This document shows, one piece after another, positions 41,399 through 51,954 of a DNA stretch of 64,000 bases. The DNA lies in assembly GCA_033964015.1 (NCBI GenBank), contig CM066912.1, positions 26,721,532 to 26,785,531 of the forward strand. Reading direction: 5' to 3'. This DNA comes from Scolanthus callimorphus (lineage: Eukaryota > Cnidaria > Anthozoa > Actiniaria > Edwardsiidae). Position 1 is the stretch's first letter. The number at the start of each line of letters is the position of its first letter. Both the position numbers and the translations under genes were made by a program. The notes under the pieces were generated by a model that had not been told where the DNA came from, made no database searches, and saw only the letters and a program-made list of their open reading frames with translations.

Positions 41399-41766
41399 AT
41401 CAAGACGAAAAAGGAAAAGAAAGCTATAAATAATCTTACTAGCAGGAGAAAGGGTTTGACGAGAGAAGAGGATTCATTCAGTTCACAATTCCATGGTAAG
41501 AAAAGCGAAGTGAATTATTAAGTGAAAGAGCAAAATTAAGAGCAATCTTGCCCAACGTTGTCAATTTTTGGCGCAGCTCATGAAAATTCTCACGAGCTCA
41601 GAGAATTTTAAGAATTTGCGTTCTGAGTTGTTCATATAGGAGAGTTTTTTCTAAAGTGTATTAATTAACAATAAAAAATAAATAAAACGAAGAGGGAAAG
41701 AATGCAGAACAGAATAAGATTTTCTTGATTTGCAATCATTCCTTTGGGAATAAAATAACAAAAGCG

Positions 41767-41890
41767 CGGCGGCCATGTTGGTGCCCTGACAAGGAGCAAA
41801 TGAACTTTCTTTGTTCTGCACCACCAACATGGCCGCCAGTGACGTCACAGGCAAACCAAGGCCCAAGCCCGGGGGGGGGGGGGGGGGGGG
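41767..41890. repeat. Inverted repeat followed by G20 run
   Basis: GCGGCCATGTTGGTG and CACCAACATGGCCGC face each other (to 41836); 41871-41890 is an uninterrupted run of 20 G. Confidence 0.75.
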
Positions 41891-42056
41891 ACTTATACCT
41901 CTGTTATGCGGTGAGAATGTTTTTCCAATAAGAAAGAAGGGTTTTAGTCACCATTTTGCTGTGTATGATTTTTTATTTTAAAAAATGCCTCCCCCCTCCT
42001 CAAAAGGTCCCTAAAGGACATGAATTTCCTTGTACGTCTTTCTCAGGAAAATAAGA

Positions 42057-42431
42057 CCCCGTCCACACTAACGCGTTTTCGTTTGAATCCGTATACTTTT
42101 TGATACGGTTTAGGCCTTCCAGGCCTTAGACTAACACGCTGATCGTTTTTATCGAATCCGTATAACTTTGGAAACGCTCTCGAAAGTGAATAAAAACGAA
42201 TCTGTATACATATCGTTTTAGTGTGGACGGTCGAATCCGGATAAAAGTGAAAACGATGACGTCAACTGTACCACGTAATTTGAGGCTGTCCTTGCACACG
42301 TCAACATCAAATAAAAACTGATCGCTTTTTGTGTAGCTAAATTTTCCGAATCTCCCGTCCACACTAACACGCTGCGAATCCGTATAAGTTTGAAAACGAA
42401 TACTTTTGAAAACGCGTTAGTGTGGACATGG
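42057..42431. mobile_element. MITE-like element, TIR GTCCACACTAACGCGTTTTC
   Basis: The left end at 42061 and right end GAAAACGCGTTAGTGTGGAC (42408-42427) are exact complements. The interior repeats GAATCCGTATA and its complement several times. Confidence 0.88.
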
Positions 42432-43280
42432 CCTAAACTCCTTTTTTTTCGCAGTTCATGTCGGACAGAACTTTAAATCAACTCAACTGGATGGAAGATA
42501 AATGCATCGTCTAGCAAGGTATAACTATTTCAGAGCTGGAAATAAATGTTCTCACTTGATCGGACATATGACCATTTAAACTTTCTTGACTGTCTACTGG
42601 AAAATTGATCAGGCACAAAAAAATTGTCGATGGCTGGCAGTAATTCTTAGCTTTGTATTTATCTAGGGTGGGGGTATTGGGGCAACTCTCCCAAGAACAA
42701 AAACTAGGACCCTCCCCCCGTCCCCTAGTAGTGAAGATGTTTTACAGAAAGAGGTGGCACATTTTTCTTTCGTTGTTCGCGGAGCGCGCCCAATTTTTGA
42801 TAAACGCATTTCGTCAAGCCTCAAAGAAAGGGTAGATTAACATTACTTGTTGCGTCTGTAGTAAACAAAGCCTTTCAGCAGCCCCAGGAAATACGCCACC
42901 TCAACTACATAGGTTAAATGAAAGTATCTATTGATGAACCTGTAGGTTACACTATCCATGCGCGCAACTGCGCGCCGCAAATGGCGAAATTTTTATTATA
43001 CATGTGCGTGAATTAAGCGCGGCCCAAATGTCGAATTTCTATGCTTTGAACTCACGCTTACCTAAGGGTTCTTCTTTCTAACATAGTGACTGCGCGGCAA
43101 GCCTATCACTGCAAGGTATTTTTGGTAGAGTTTATTTTTTTACTCGTCAAGATACACTTGTTCTTAGAAAACGGCACGAGGGTTGTGCCTTCGTTGCGCA
43201 AGTTCTTAGAGTATATTAGATGTCATTCTTTATGCGTGCGAAGTGAGCCGAAAACTTTTATTATGTATTGAAGTTAAGTT
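42432..43280. other. Dispersed repeat sequence, no gene
   Basis: 42780-42970 shares GATAAACGCA, CAAGCCTCAAAGA and ACAAAGCCT with about 19570-19640. 42950-43070 is an inverted copy of the family at 33819-33920. 42690-42725 (AGGACCCTCCCCC) recurs near 44020-44090. Confidence 0.55.
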
Positions 43281-43965
43281 TACTGAGAACCTTCGCGCAC
43301 CTCCTCGGAAAAAAAATCATACACCTCTTAGTTTAACCAAAACATGTCAACCTATATATCGTTGGAAAGCTTATAGAATGGACTAGTGGGCTATGACAAA
43401 AAGAAATAACTTTTTGATAAACATAATTTTTTTTGAAGGTTTCATTAAAAATGTGGGTGTGACACTTTCAAGAGCTATCGCTGCCGAACTGCTTGACCTT
43501 GACTCCCAAGTAAAACATTGTACTAATCCTTATGTTTCTCAAAAACTGTGTCTGCGTTTTTTAAAATTTTACGTATATCAAAAGTTATGGAACTTTTAAA
43601 TTTCCAAAGTCAAATTTTATAGAATTTTCACGCTCTAAAAATTAAAAAATTCATAACTTTTGAACTAAACAAAATTTTAAAAAACGCAGACACGGTTTTT
43701 GAGAAAACACATTTAAGGATTAAATCAATATGTTTCTTGAGAGTCAAAGTCAAGCAGTTCGGCGGCGATAGCTCTTGAAAATGATACACTCATTTTTTTA
43801 ATAAAAGCTTTAAACAAATTATATTTATTAAAAAGTTATTTCTTTTTGCCATAGCCCGTTAGTCCATTCTATAAGCCTTCCAACGATATATAGGTTGACA
43901 TGTTTGGTTAAACTAAGGACGAGTATGATTTTTTTTTCCGAGGACGTGCGCGAAGGTTCTCAGTA
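43281..43965. mobile_element. Large fold-back element (685 bp, arms ~300 bp)
   Basis: TACTGAGAACCTTCGCGCAC at the left and GTGCGCGAAGGTTCTCAGTA at the right. Paired blocks continue inwards (ACCTATATATCGTTGGAAAG, AAAAAGAAATAACTTTTT, CTGCCGAACTGCTTGAC, AAACGCAGACAC in the right arm) to a centre near 43620. The arms differ by about one base in ten, so it is not recent. Confidence 0.92.
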
Positions 43966-46900
43966 ACCTTAAATAGAAAAATGCAAATGATAGAGAGGTT
44001 GCTGAAATAAATTTGGACCCTCCCCCGAATAGGAGTGAGAAAAAAATTGGGACCCTCCCTTTAGACACGCGAAAAAATTTAGGACCCTCCCCACAAAAAT
44101 GGGAGCCCTCCCACACGGCTAAATAATGACACGTCCCTAACTAGTCTGTTAATTATTTTTTTTTTTTTGCAATATATAAAATTGTATTTCACACATGCAT
44201 TTTTGCAAGAATTGTAGTTTTACTATAAAAAAGGGTAAGGGAGAGTATGGGCGGAGTATCCCCGTACATCCAGGTAGCAAGTCCAACTTCCTGATTGTTC
44301 TAGTGAAGAAACTATATTTGATCTGTTGCTAGAACAACTAAAGATTGATCGATAGCTTTCAGAGCTTTGAATGGTTGGATCTTGCTAATCTCGGTCTAAG
44401 CTCTTATTATCGTTAATATAGGCAGTATTTGAAGTCCATCCGACAAACCATCTAACATGATGCATTTGCTTTTCCAAGATGGACTATGGGGAAAGCAGGC
44501 CGATGCAAGGCCTTGGATAGCAAGGACGAGATCCCTGAATGCGATGCCCTGAGGACTCCGAAACCACAGCAAAGCCAGCAAACCGAGTGCCCTGGCTGAG
44601 AATACTCCCCGGGAGACATAGCCTGCATTCCGAGCACGGACAAGTAGAGCTGTGAGTTTTTGCACAGAGGAAATCTCAAATGAGAAGCACTTAATTCGAA
44701 CCTGATGTTTGGATTTAGTTTTAACCTGTTTTTAAGAGTCAAAAATGATCTAGGACCTAAAATCATAATTTCAATTTGAATCTTATTTGGTCAGTAACAT
44801 ATGGTTCCTCATTTTAGATTAAATAACCTCTGTTTTTATCCAATCTTTTTGGTATTTTTATCGGCACGTTCCTAATTCGCATAGGAAACGATGAAGTCGC
44901 AAAATCTATAGGTACACTTACTAGTTGTTAGAACAAATTTTGTCAGGTCCAAACTGCTGACAAAATAGGTTCATATTTGGTCAGAGCGCATGTTGCCTGA
45001 TCGGTGCTCTACAAACATCTATACCAAACACACCTAAACAAAACTACAAAACTTAACTGGGCCACGTATCTAGGGTTTCGCAGTCACAGATAACTGGCTT
45101 TGTGCCACTTGTGCTGCAAAATACGAAGAAGAAAAGTAATAAGATATTCTAGGAAAGCTGCCACTCCGTTTTTCTACGTCCTTGTGGGACTTGGCTGGAT
45201 TCTCTGCAAACCTACGCACGTAGGACACTACCTGATGGACACGTGACGGTCGCGTGATAGACACGTGCAGGTATAACAAGCAGACATGGTTGCACACAAT
45301 AACATGCATACTACCCTCCCATAGTCATTTTGTCGCCATCCCCTTAGTTGACAATTTTTATCTACATCGATTTGAACCCTGATGATATGACAAACGAAAA
45401 GTGCCATTTCATACAGAATGGGCAGAATGTCATATTTTCGAGAAAAATGCAAATTAAAGAAGTTCAGGACTTTCATTCAAACTTTTATAAAGTTGGACGG
45501 CCAAGTCTATTAGTAACGCTGGAGACTGCTATTCAGCTCAATGTTTTTGTCCGAGTTTCTTTCCAGCGAGAATTGTGTATACAGATGATGGCTAGAAATA
45601 GAACAACAATCAACAGAATCAATGCAACGATGCAAATATAAAAGAGGTTCAGATGAAGAGAAATTCAGCAATGTCAAGCAAATGTTTCAAATAGGTCCCT
45701 TTTGACTTAAAATTAGGTCCTCTCCTAAACAGACACCGTGTATTTGATGAGACATCGTGTGTGTATGATGTCTCAGGGTGTAGTTTTTAGGGGTAGAGCT
45801 ATTGGTTATGAGCTTTGGGATGGCTCACACACTTTCACACATTTTATCAGTGCTCTGCTATCTGGCGTTCGATCCGGCCTTAGGCACCGTCCTTAGCTCA
45901 CAGGAACAACAACACTGGTTTTCCCGCCTGGAAATGGAAAGTTCCACCTTTCAAGCGCCGGTGCTTTTTGTTTTTGGTCAATAGTTCTACCTCGGGAGTA
46001 AGGGAGTTAGAGAGTCCACACTGTCCAAATTCTATATACCGGACAAACCATCTGAAGTTCACAGCAAAATTATGTTCCAAACTCAAATTCAAAGCATCGA
46101 TTATTTGGACTTTTTACCCGGTTGTCAACTCTCTGAGCCATTCAGGTTCTGAACCTGTTTCGTCCAATGGCTTCCGTTGCTGAAAAAATCGCAGTAACGT
46201 GTACTCATTCTCAACAAACGTTTTTTTTTTTAGATATTTCGACAGTCTGGGCAAAAGTGCGGTTGGGTTGATTCGATCCGATATTCGACTTCTTCCGGCC
46301 TAGTGTGGTATAGTTAGAATTTAGTGGTCCCAGTTATCCTGGCGTTAAGGCGCCGAGTGATAGGTTTCCCTATAGGTTTTTGGTTATTGTATACTAACTG
46401 GGACCACTGATGAAAAGGCACCTGTATGACAATGTCAGTTAATGACGGGTGCTTTTTCGCAGCTGCACAAATCGTGCCAGCCCTTGGTTAATGCATCTGC
46501 CCGGGTCATTTCCTCGTCGTCCGGTTAGTCCGGTCCGGTGGACTATAGGCGAGTAGATGACCTCGCATTATACCTTGTCGAGGTGATAGGCCTGCTGTTT
46601 GGGGACAGGTACTGGTCAGGGAGTGGCAGCTTTGGAGCTCACAACTTGCGGTATGAAATCTTCCTGAGATGTTTAACGGCATGCATTTGGTAGTCTTGAT
46701 TATATGGTTTAAACGACGTCTAAAAAATATTTTGTGCTGATGTTTCGAGCGTTGGACCTTTGCAAAATTTGTATGATATTTTAACAAATTTTCCACACCA
46801 AAATTGTCTTTCATGCCGCAAAGTGAGCTTCACATGAGATTGGCAGACCGTTTCTTATTTAGTTCGGGGCACAGGCACTGGAACATGTGGGTACAAAAGA

Positions 46901-47309
46901 AAAGTACTTTTTACTGTTCTTTTGCATTTCACATTATACTTGTTGCCATTACACAGTGGCACTAGGCCATTCTGGTACAAACCAAAATGGTGAAAAGGAA
47001 ATAAGCTAACGAAAAAAAAAATCTCACTTAAATCGTGCGGGATCACTCTAGCCAGATTGTTGTCATCGGCTAAGGTAGAGTGACGTTGGTAGTTCCTATC
47101 TCCTCGAAGGTAGGGAGTACCAATGTACTTTACCGTGGCGGATGAAAATTAGGCTAGAGTAATCCCGAAGGTACACACTTTCTGCGCGATATTTTTTGTT
47201 AACTGAGATATGAAGTACCAACGTACTCCACCGTAGCGGATGAGAACCAGGCTAGGATCACTCCTGTCAAGGAGTTGTCCACTTATTTGTCGACCTATTT
47301 TCATTTTCC
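43966..47309. other. No supported gene; minor repeats
   Basis: 43990-44120 has three GGACCCTCCC phrases. 46323-46408 is an inverted repeat (AGTGGTCCCAGTTA / TAACTGGGACCACT). 46725-46815 is a diverged piece of the family forming the palindrome at 7841-8049. 47040-47250 has a partial duplication (TAGTACC/GTACCAA, GTGGCGGATGA/GTAGCGGATGA, ACCAGGCTAG). ORFs at 44396-44766 and 45348-45641 have no motif or start support. Confidence 0.45.
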
Positions 47310-49635
47310 ATCCATTATTGTACTGACATTAGGATTTATGTAAGCCGAACGTTTGATATTAAAATAAAGAATGCCAACTTTTATAGTCTTGATTGTATTT
47401 TTCCATTTCAATTCTTGTACATACATTAGGATTTATGTAAGCTGAATATTCTGATATTAAAATAAAGAATACCATCTTTTGTAATTGCTGTTTGTTTGTA
47501 TTTTTCCATTCTATGTACATACATTAAGTTTATGATGTAAGCTGAACGTTTGATATTAAAATAAAGAATACCAACTCTGTAGTTGCTGATTGTATTTTTC
47601 AATTCTCGTTGATCATACATTAAGATTTATGTAAGATAACGGTTTGATATTAAAATAAAGAATACCATCATATTTAGTTGCTGTTTGTATTTTTCCATTC
47701 TAGATCGTACATTAGGATTTGTATAAAGCTGAATGCTTGATATTAAAATAAATAATACGAACATTTTAGTTTTGTTTGTATTTTTCTTTTTTTGTACATG
47801 TATAAGGATTTATGTAAGCCCAGCGTTTGATATTAAAATAAAGAATGCCAACGTTTGAAGTTGCTGTTTGAATTGTTTTCCATTTTTGTGCATACTTAAA
47901 CACGAGGTTCCGGTATAAAAGGGATAACCCCGGGGCCCGAGAACAATCAGTTATCAATCAGCTGTCAACGAGTGAACATCTCACTTCATCTCTCTGTACC
48001 GCGAAATTCAAAATTTAGAATTCAAAACCGATGCAAAAGTACATATAAATAATTTCCTAGCTCTTTAAACCCATGTGCCTTTTCATTTATTGCAAAATAA
48101 TTTTATTCGAACCTATTTCTGACCGAACAAAAGCGATGTTTTATTCTCAGGGGAGAGCGAGACTAATTAGTATTCAAAAGAGCGAATAATATTCTGTGCT
48201 GTGAAGAAAAGCGTTTTTATCCGAACCAAATAAGGTTCGAATAAAATTATTTTGCAGGAAATGAGAAGGAATACAAATTTAAACAGGTAGGAAATCATTT
48301 GTTGGCGTTTTTGCTCGCATTTGAATTCTAAATTTTGAATTTCGCGGTACAGAGAGACGAAGTGAGATGTTCACTCTTTGACAGCTGATTAATAACTGAT
48401 TGTTCTCGAGCCCCGGGGTGGGAGGAGTTATCCCTTTTATACCGGAACCTCGTGTTTAAGGACTTATGTAAGCTAAATGTTTGATATTAAATAAAGAATA
48501 CTAACTTTGTAATTGCTGTTCGACGTACTTTTCCATTCTTGTACATGCATTAGTATTTATGAGCTTACATCGATTCGATATTAAAATAAAGATTGTATTT
48601 TTTCAATTTTCTATACATTAGGATGTAAGCTGGATGTTTGATATTAAAACAAGGAATACCAACGTTTTTAGTTGCTGCTGTTTGTATTTTTCCAATCTTG
48701 TACATGAACTAGGATTTATGTAAGCCGAATGTCTGATCAAAATAAAGGATGCCAACTTCTGCAGTTGCTGTTTGTTTTTGCTCCATTTTTGTACAATGTA
48801 TTAGAATTTATGTAAGCCGAACGTTTAATAAAAATAAAGAATACCAACTTTTGTAATTGCTGTTTGTATTTTTTTTTGTACATTATAAAAAAGAATGCCA
48901 ACTTTTGTAGTTTCTGTTTTTATTTTTCCATTATTGTACATACATTGGGATTCATGTAAGCTGTACGTTTGATATTAAAATAAAGAATACCAGCTTTTGT
49001 AGTTGCTGTTGTTTGTATTTTTTTTTATTTTGTACATTAGGATTTATGTGTTACAGTTAAGCTGACCGTTTCATATAAAAAAGAATGCCAACTTTTGTAG
49101 TTGCTGTTTTTATTTTTCCATTATTGTACATTGGGATTAATGTAAGCTGTACGTTTGATATTAAAATAAAGAATACCAACTTTTGTAGTTGCTGTTGTTT
49201 GTATTTTTTTTGTACATTAGGATTTATGTATTACAGTTAAGCTGACCGTTTGATATAAAAAAGAATGGCAACTTTTGTAGTTGCTGTTTTTATTTTTCCA
49301 TTATTGTACATACATTGGGATTCATGTAAGCTGTACGTTTGATATTAAAATAAAGATTACCAACTTTTATAGTTGTTGATTGTATTTTTCCATTCTTTTA
49401 CATGTTTACATTAACTCTATGTATAGATTTATGTAAGCTCTGGCAATCATTTGATATAAAAAATAGATTACAAATAATGTATTTACTGTTGTTACGCTTG
49501 TATCGTTTGTATTCTTATGTTACACCAACATGCCATTTCTAAACTACATACTTTTGCGTTATGTAAGCAGAACATGATTTTATATCAGTAAAAGGGTACA
49601 ACTTCTGTATTTGCTGTTTGTAATTTTGCCACGCA
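47310..49635 (+). repeat. Tandem array A: ~90-100-bp unit carrying AATAAAG
   Basis: About 18 degenerate units, each reading TTAGGATTTATGTAAGC, CGTTTGATATTAAAATAAAG, AATACCAACTTTTGTAGTTG, CTGTTTGTATTTTTCCATT, TTGTACATACA. Successive AATAAAG cores at about 47363, 47460, 47559, 47654 and 47750 give the period. The array is interrupted at 47900-48455 by a transposable element. Each unit has a polyadenylation hexamer followed by a T/GT-rich stretch, the layout of a cleavage site. No coding capacity. Confidence 0.9.
47900..48455. mobile_element. TTAA-flanked fold-back element with TATA-like box in each TIR
   Basis: TTAA stands directly on both sides (47896-47899, 48456-48459), as left by piggyBac- or Kolobok-type transposases. 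The TIRs begin ACACGAGGTTCCGGTATAAA and pair for about 130 bp (GAACAATCAGTTAT, CAGCTGTCAA, GTACCGCGAAATTCAAAATT). A second paired block (TTGCAAAATAATTTTATTCG) lies inside. Removing it restores a normal array A unit. No transposase. Confidence 0.9.
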
Positions 49636-49949
49636 TTTGAGGACCATTGAAGGTAATTATTATAAATAGCATAACCCCCTTAATATTCAGCCAAGAGAAA
49701 GTGGCAACACGAAACGTTGTCATTTTCGGCTTACATACAACTGAAACTTACTCTTTCTGTTATCTGTTCCAGGAGACGCACTAAAGATATGTACAGCCTA
49801 CATTTTTTTCGGCCAACCCACCCAAGAATCTTGTTATGCATTTCACATTTCTTTCGTCACAGCGTCATTTGTACATTTGTACATACTGTATTATCAAAAT
49901 TCTAAGCTCTGCAAAAAGGCTATACGTTATCGTAACTTTTTGTACATTT
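49636..49949. other. Spacer between arrays A and B
   Basis: Contains TTCTGTTATCTGTTCCAG at 49755-49772, a strong 3' splice-site look-alike followed by GAGACGCACTAA, that is three codons and a stop. It could be a terminal exon whose 3' UTR is array B; no upstream exon was seen. Confidence 0.4.
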
Positions 49950-50990
49950 GTTGTAATGGTGCAAACATTTAATAAAAATGTCATGGCTATGCTTACAGTC
50001 GTTTTTATCTGTATTCATTGTCTGATTGTATTATGGAAAATGTGAGCTTAAGGCTGTCCTATAAATTTGTAATGGTGCAAAGTTTTAATAAAGATAGAAA
50101 ATCCACTTTTTTTCTGTCAGCAATTAATCTTTTATTTTTACTCTTAATATATATTTTAGGTATTTTTGTCTGATTTTATTATGGAAAATGTGAAGCCTTA
50201 TAAGGCTGTTAGAATGCATTGTAACCTGTATATTTGTAATGGTGCAAAGTTTCTAAAGATACAAAATTAACTATCTGTCTGCAATTTATTGTTTGTTTAT
50301 TTTTAAGGCATTTTTTGTCTCGTTGTGTTTTGGAAATGTGCAGCCTTATATGGCTGTTTAGATATATTGTAACATGGATATTTGTAATGGTGCATTAAGT
50401 TTCAATAAAGTTACAAAATTCAATATCTTTTCTGTCTGCAATTTATTGCAATTTTAAGGTATTTTTGTATCGTTGTGTTTTGGAAAATGTGAAGCCTTAT
50501 AAGGCCAGTTTAAATACATAACTAGTATATTTGTGATGGTGCAAGTTTTAATCAACACAATAAATTCCCTAACTCTTCTGTCCTGTTATTTCTATTTATA
50601 TATATATATTTTTTGTCTCGTTTAGATACATTGAGTATAACCTGGATATTTGTAATGGTACAAATTTCAAATAAAGATCCAAAATTATACTTTCTGTCTG
50701 CAATATTTCTGTTTTTGTTTATACTATTTCTGTAATATTTTTGTCTTAATTATATTATGGAAATTGTGTAGCCCTATAAGGCTATAGCTAAATCATTGTA
50801 ACCTGTATATTTGTAATATTCCAACGTTTAAATAAAGAGAAAATCCACTATAATATTTTCTTCTAGCCTCCTTGCGGAGGAGGCTAATTTTCTGCCTGTA
50901 ATCTATTTTTAGTATTTATATTTGTTGTCTTGTTGTCTCGTCGGTATAGAAATGTGAAGCCTTATAAGGCTATTTAATTATTTATTTAAT
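49950..50990 (+). repeat. Tandem array B: 115-170-bp unit carrying AATAAAG
   Basis: About seven units with the order ATTTGTAATGGTGCAAAGTT, (TTC)AATAAAGAT, CTTTCTGTCTGCAAT, GGTATTTTTGTCT, ATTATGGAAAATGTGAAGCC, TTATAAGGCTGTT. Unit starts are near 49956, 50070, 50238, 50386, 50535, 50656 and 50814. Again each unit ends like a polyadenylation site. A hairpin TAGCCTCC/GGAGGCTA sits at 50863-50888. Confidence 0.85.
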
Positions 50991-51954
50991 AGTTTTCACC
51001 AATTCACAAATATAATTTACAAAAATATACAATAGCACGAAAAAAAAAATACAAACAAATAATAACAAAACTTTGGTGAGGGTCGCATAACAGAGCGAGG
51101 CTCCAAATTAAGTGCGCCCGTTTTGAGACTAAGAACAGAAAAATTAGAAACACATTAAACACGGATATAAATGTATATACTAAGCTAAGTAGTTATTCTA
51201 GTAACAACAGGAGTAACTAGAGAGCAGATTGCGAGTAGAAGAGCTTAGTGTTTGGTGAGCATTCTCAGTGCACCAGCAGGGGGGATCGCCAGACTGGAAC
51301 TCAAGAGACAAAAGAGGCGCGTAGGCGAATAAACGCGCGTAGCCTGCGAGGCAAGCACAAAGGGAAAGGGAGAGAGGGTGCGCGCCTGGATTCCCCCGCC
51401 CCGGGTCGCGCGCCACATTTTCCCCTTTCCCTTTGCGCTTTCTACGCAGGCTTACGCGTGTAGCAAAGACAGTTCTGTCACATTTACAGACGTTTGCAAA
51501 AAATTGACTGCAAACAGTCTACTTCCCAGGTCGTTTCTAAAACACAAGACGAAATTCTAGGTCCAATAAGGTTGAAAAAAATGCAACAAGAAAAGCACAG
51601 AAACTACCCGGATTGGGGGGAAAATGTCTAACATAAGCAGTAACCTACAGTAACGCCTACTCTGGGACCTATCTTGCAATTTTTCCTTAGCTCGCAAAAA
51701 CTCGCAGCGACATATCGGTCCCAGAGTAGGCTTTACAGAGGCATAGGAAAGACTCTTTCATAGTCAGTGATTAACTGGGTTCCATTCGTTTCTATCTTTT
51801 GGGGCCTTAAATTCTTGCTGAGGTCATTAACGGGTGTAATATCTGCAATAGTTGTGTGCGCGTGTTTGGTGTTTTGTTAAATCCCACAGGGTTGCGCATT
51901 TCTGTTTTGCTCTGTTCTAAAGGGTTGCGCATTTTGTTCTATTTAATTCTACAG
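50991..51954. other. No gene; two inverted repeats
   Basis: 51335-51459: GCGCGTAGCCTGCG with AAAGGGAAAGGG, complemented by CCCTTTCCCTTT and ACGCAGGCTTACGCG; same family as the fragment at 27419. 51655-51731: GCCTACTCTGGGACC and GGTCCCAGAGTAGGC. Confidence 0.75.

Noticed and set aside
44396..44766. Two overlapping minus-strand ORFs (LTALLVRARNAGYVSRG and a second frame)
   Set aside because: No transposase or host motif could be recognised.
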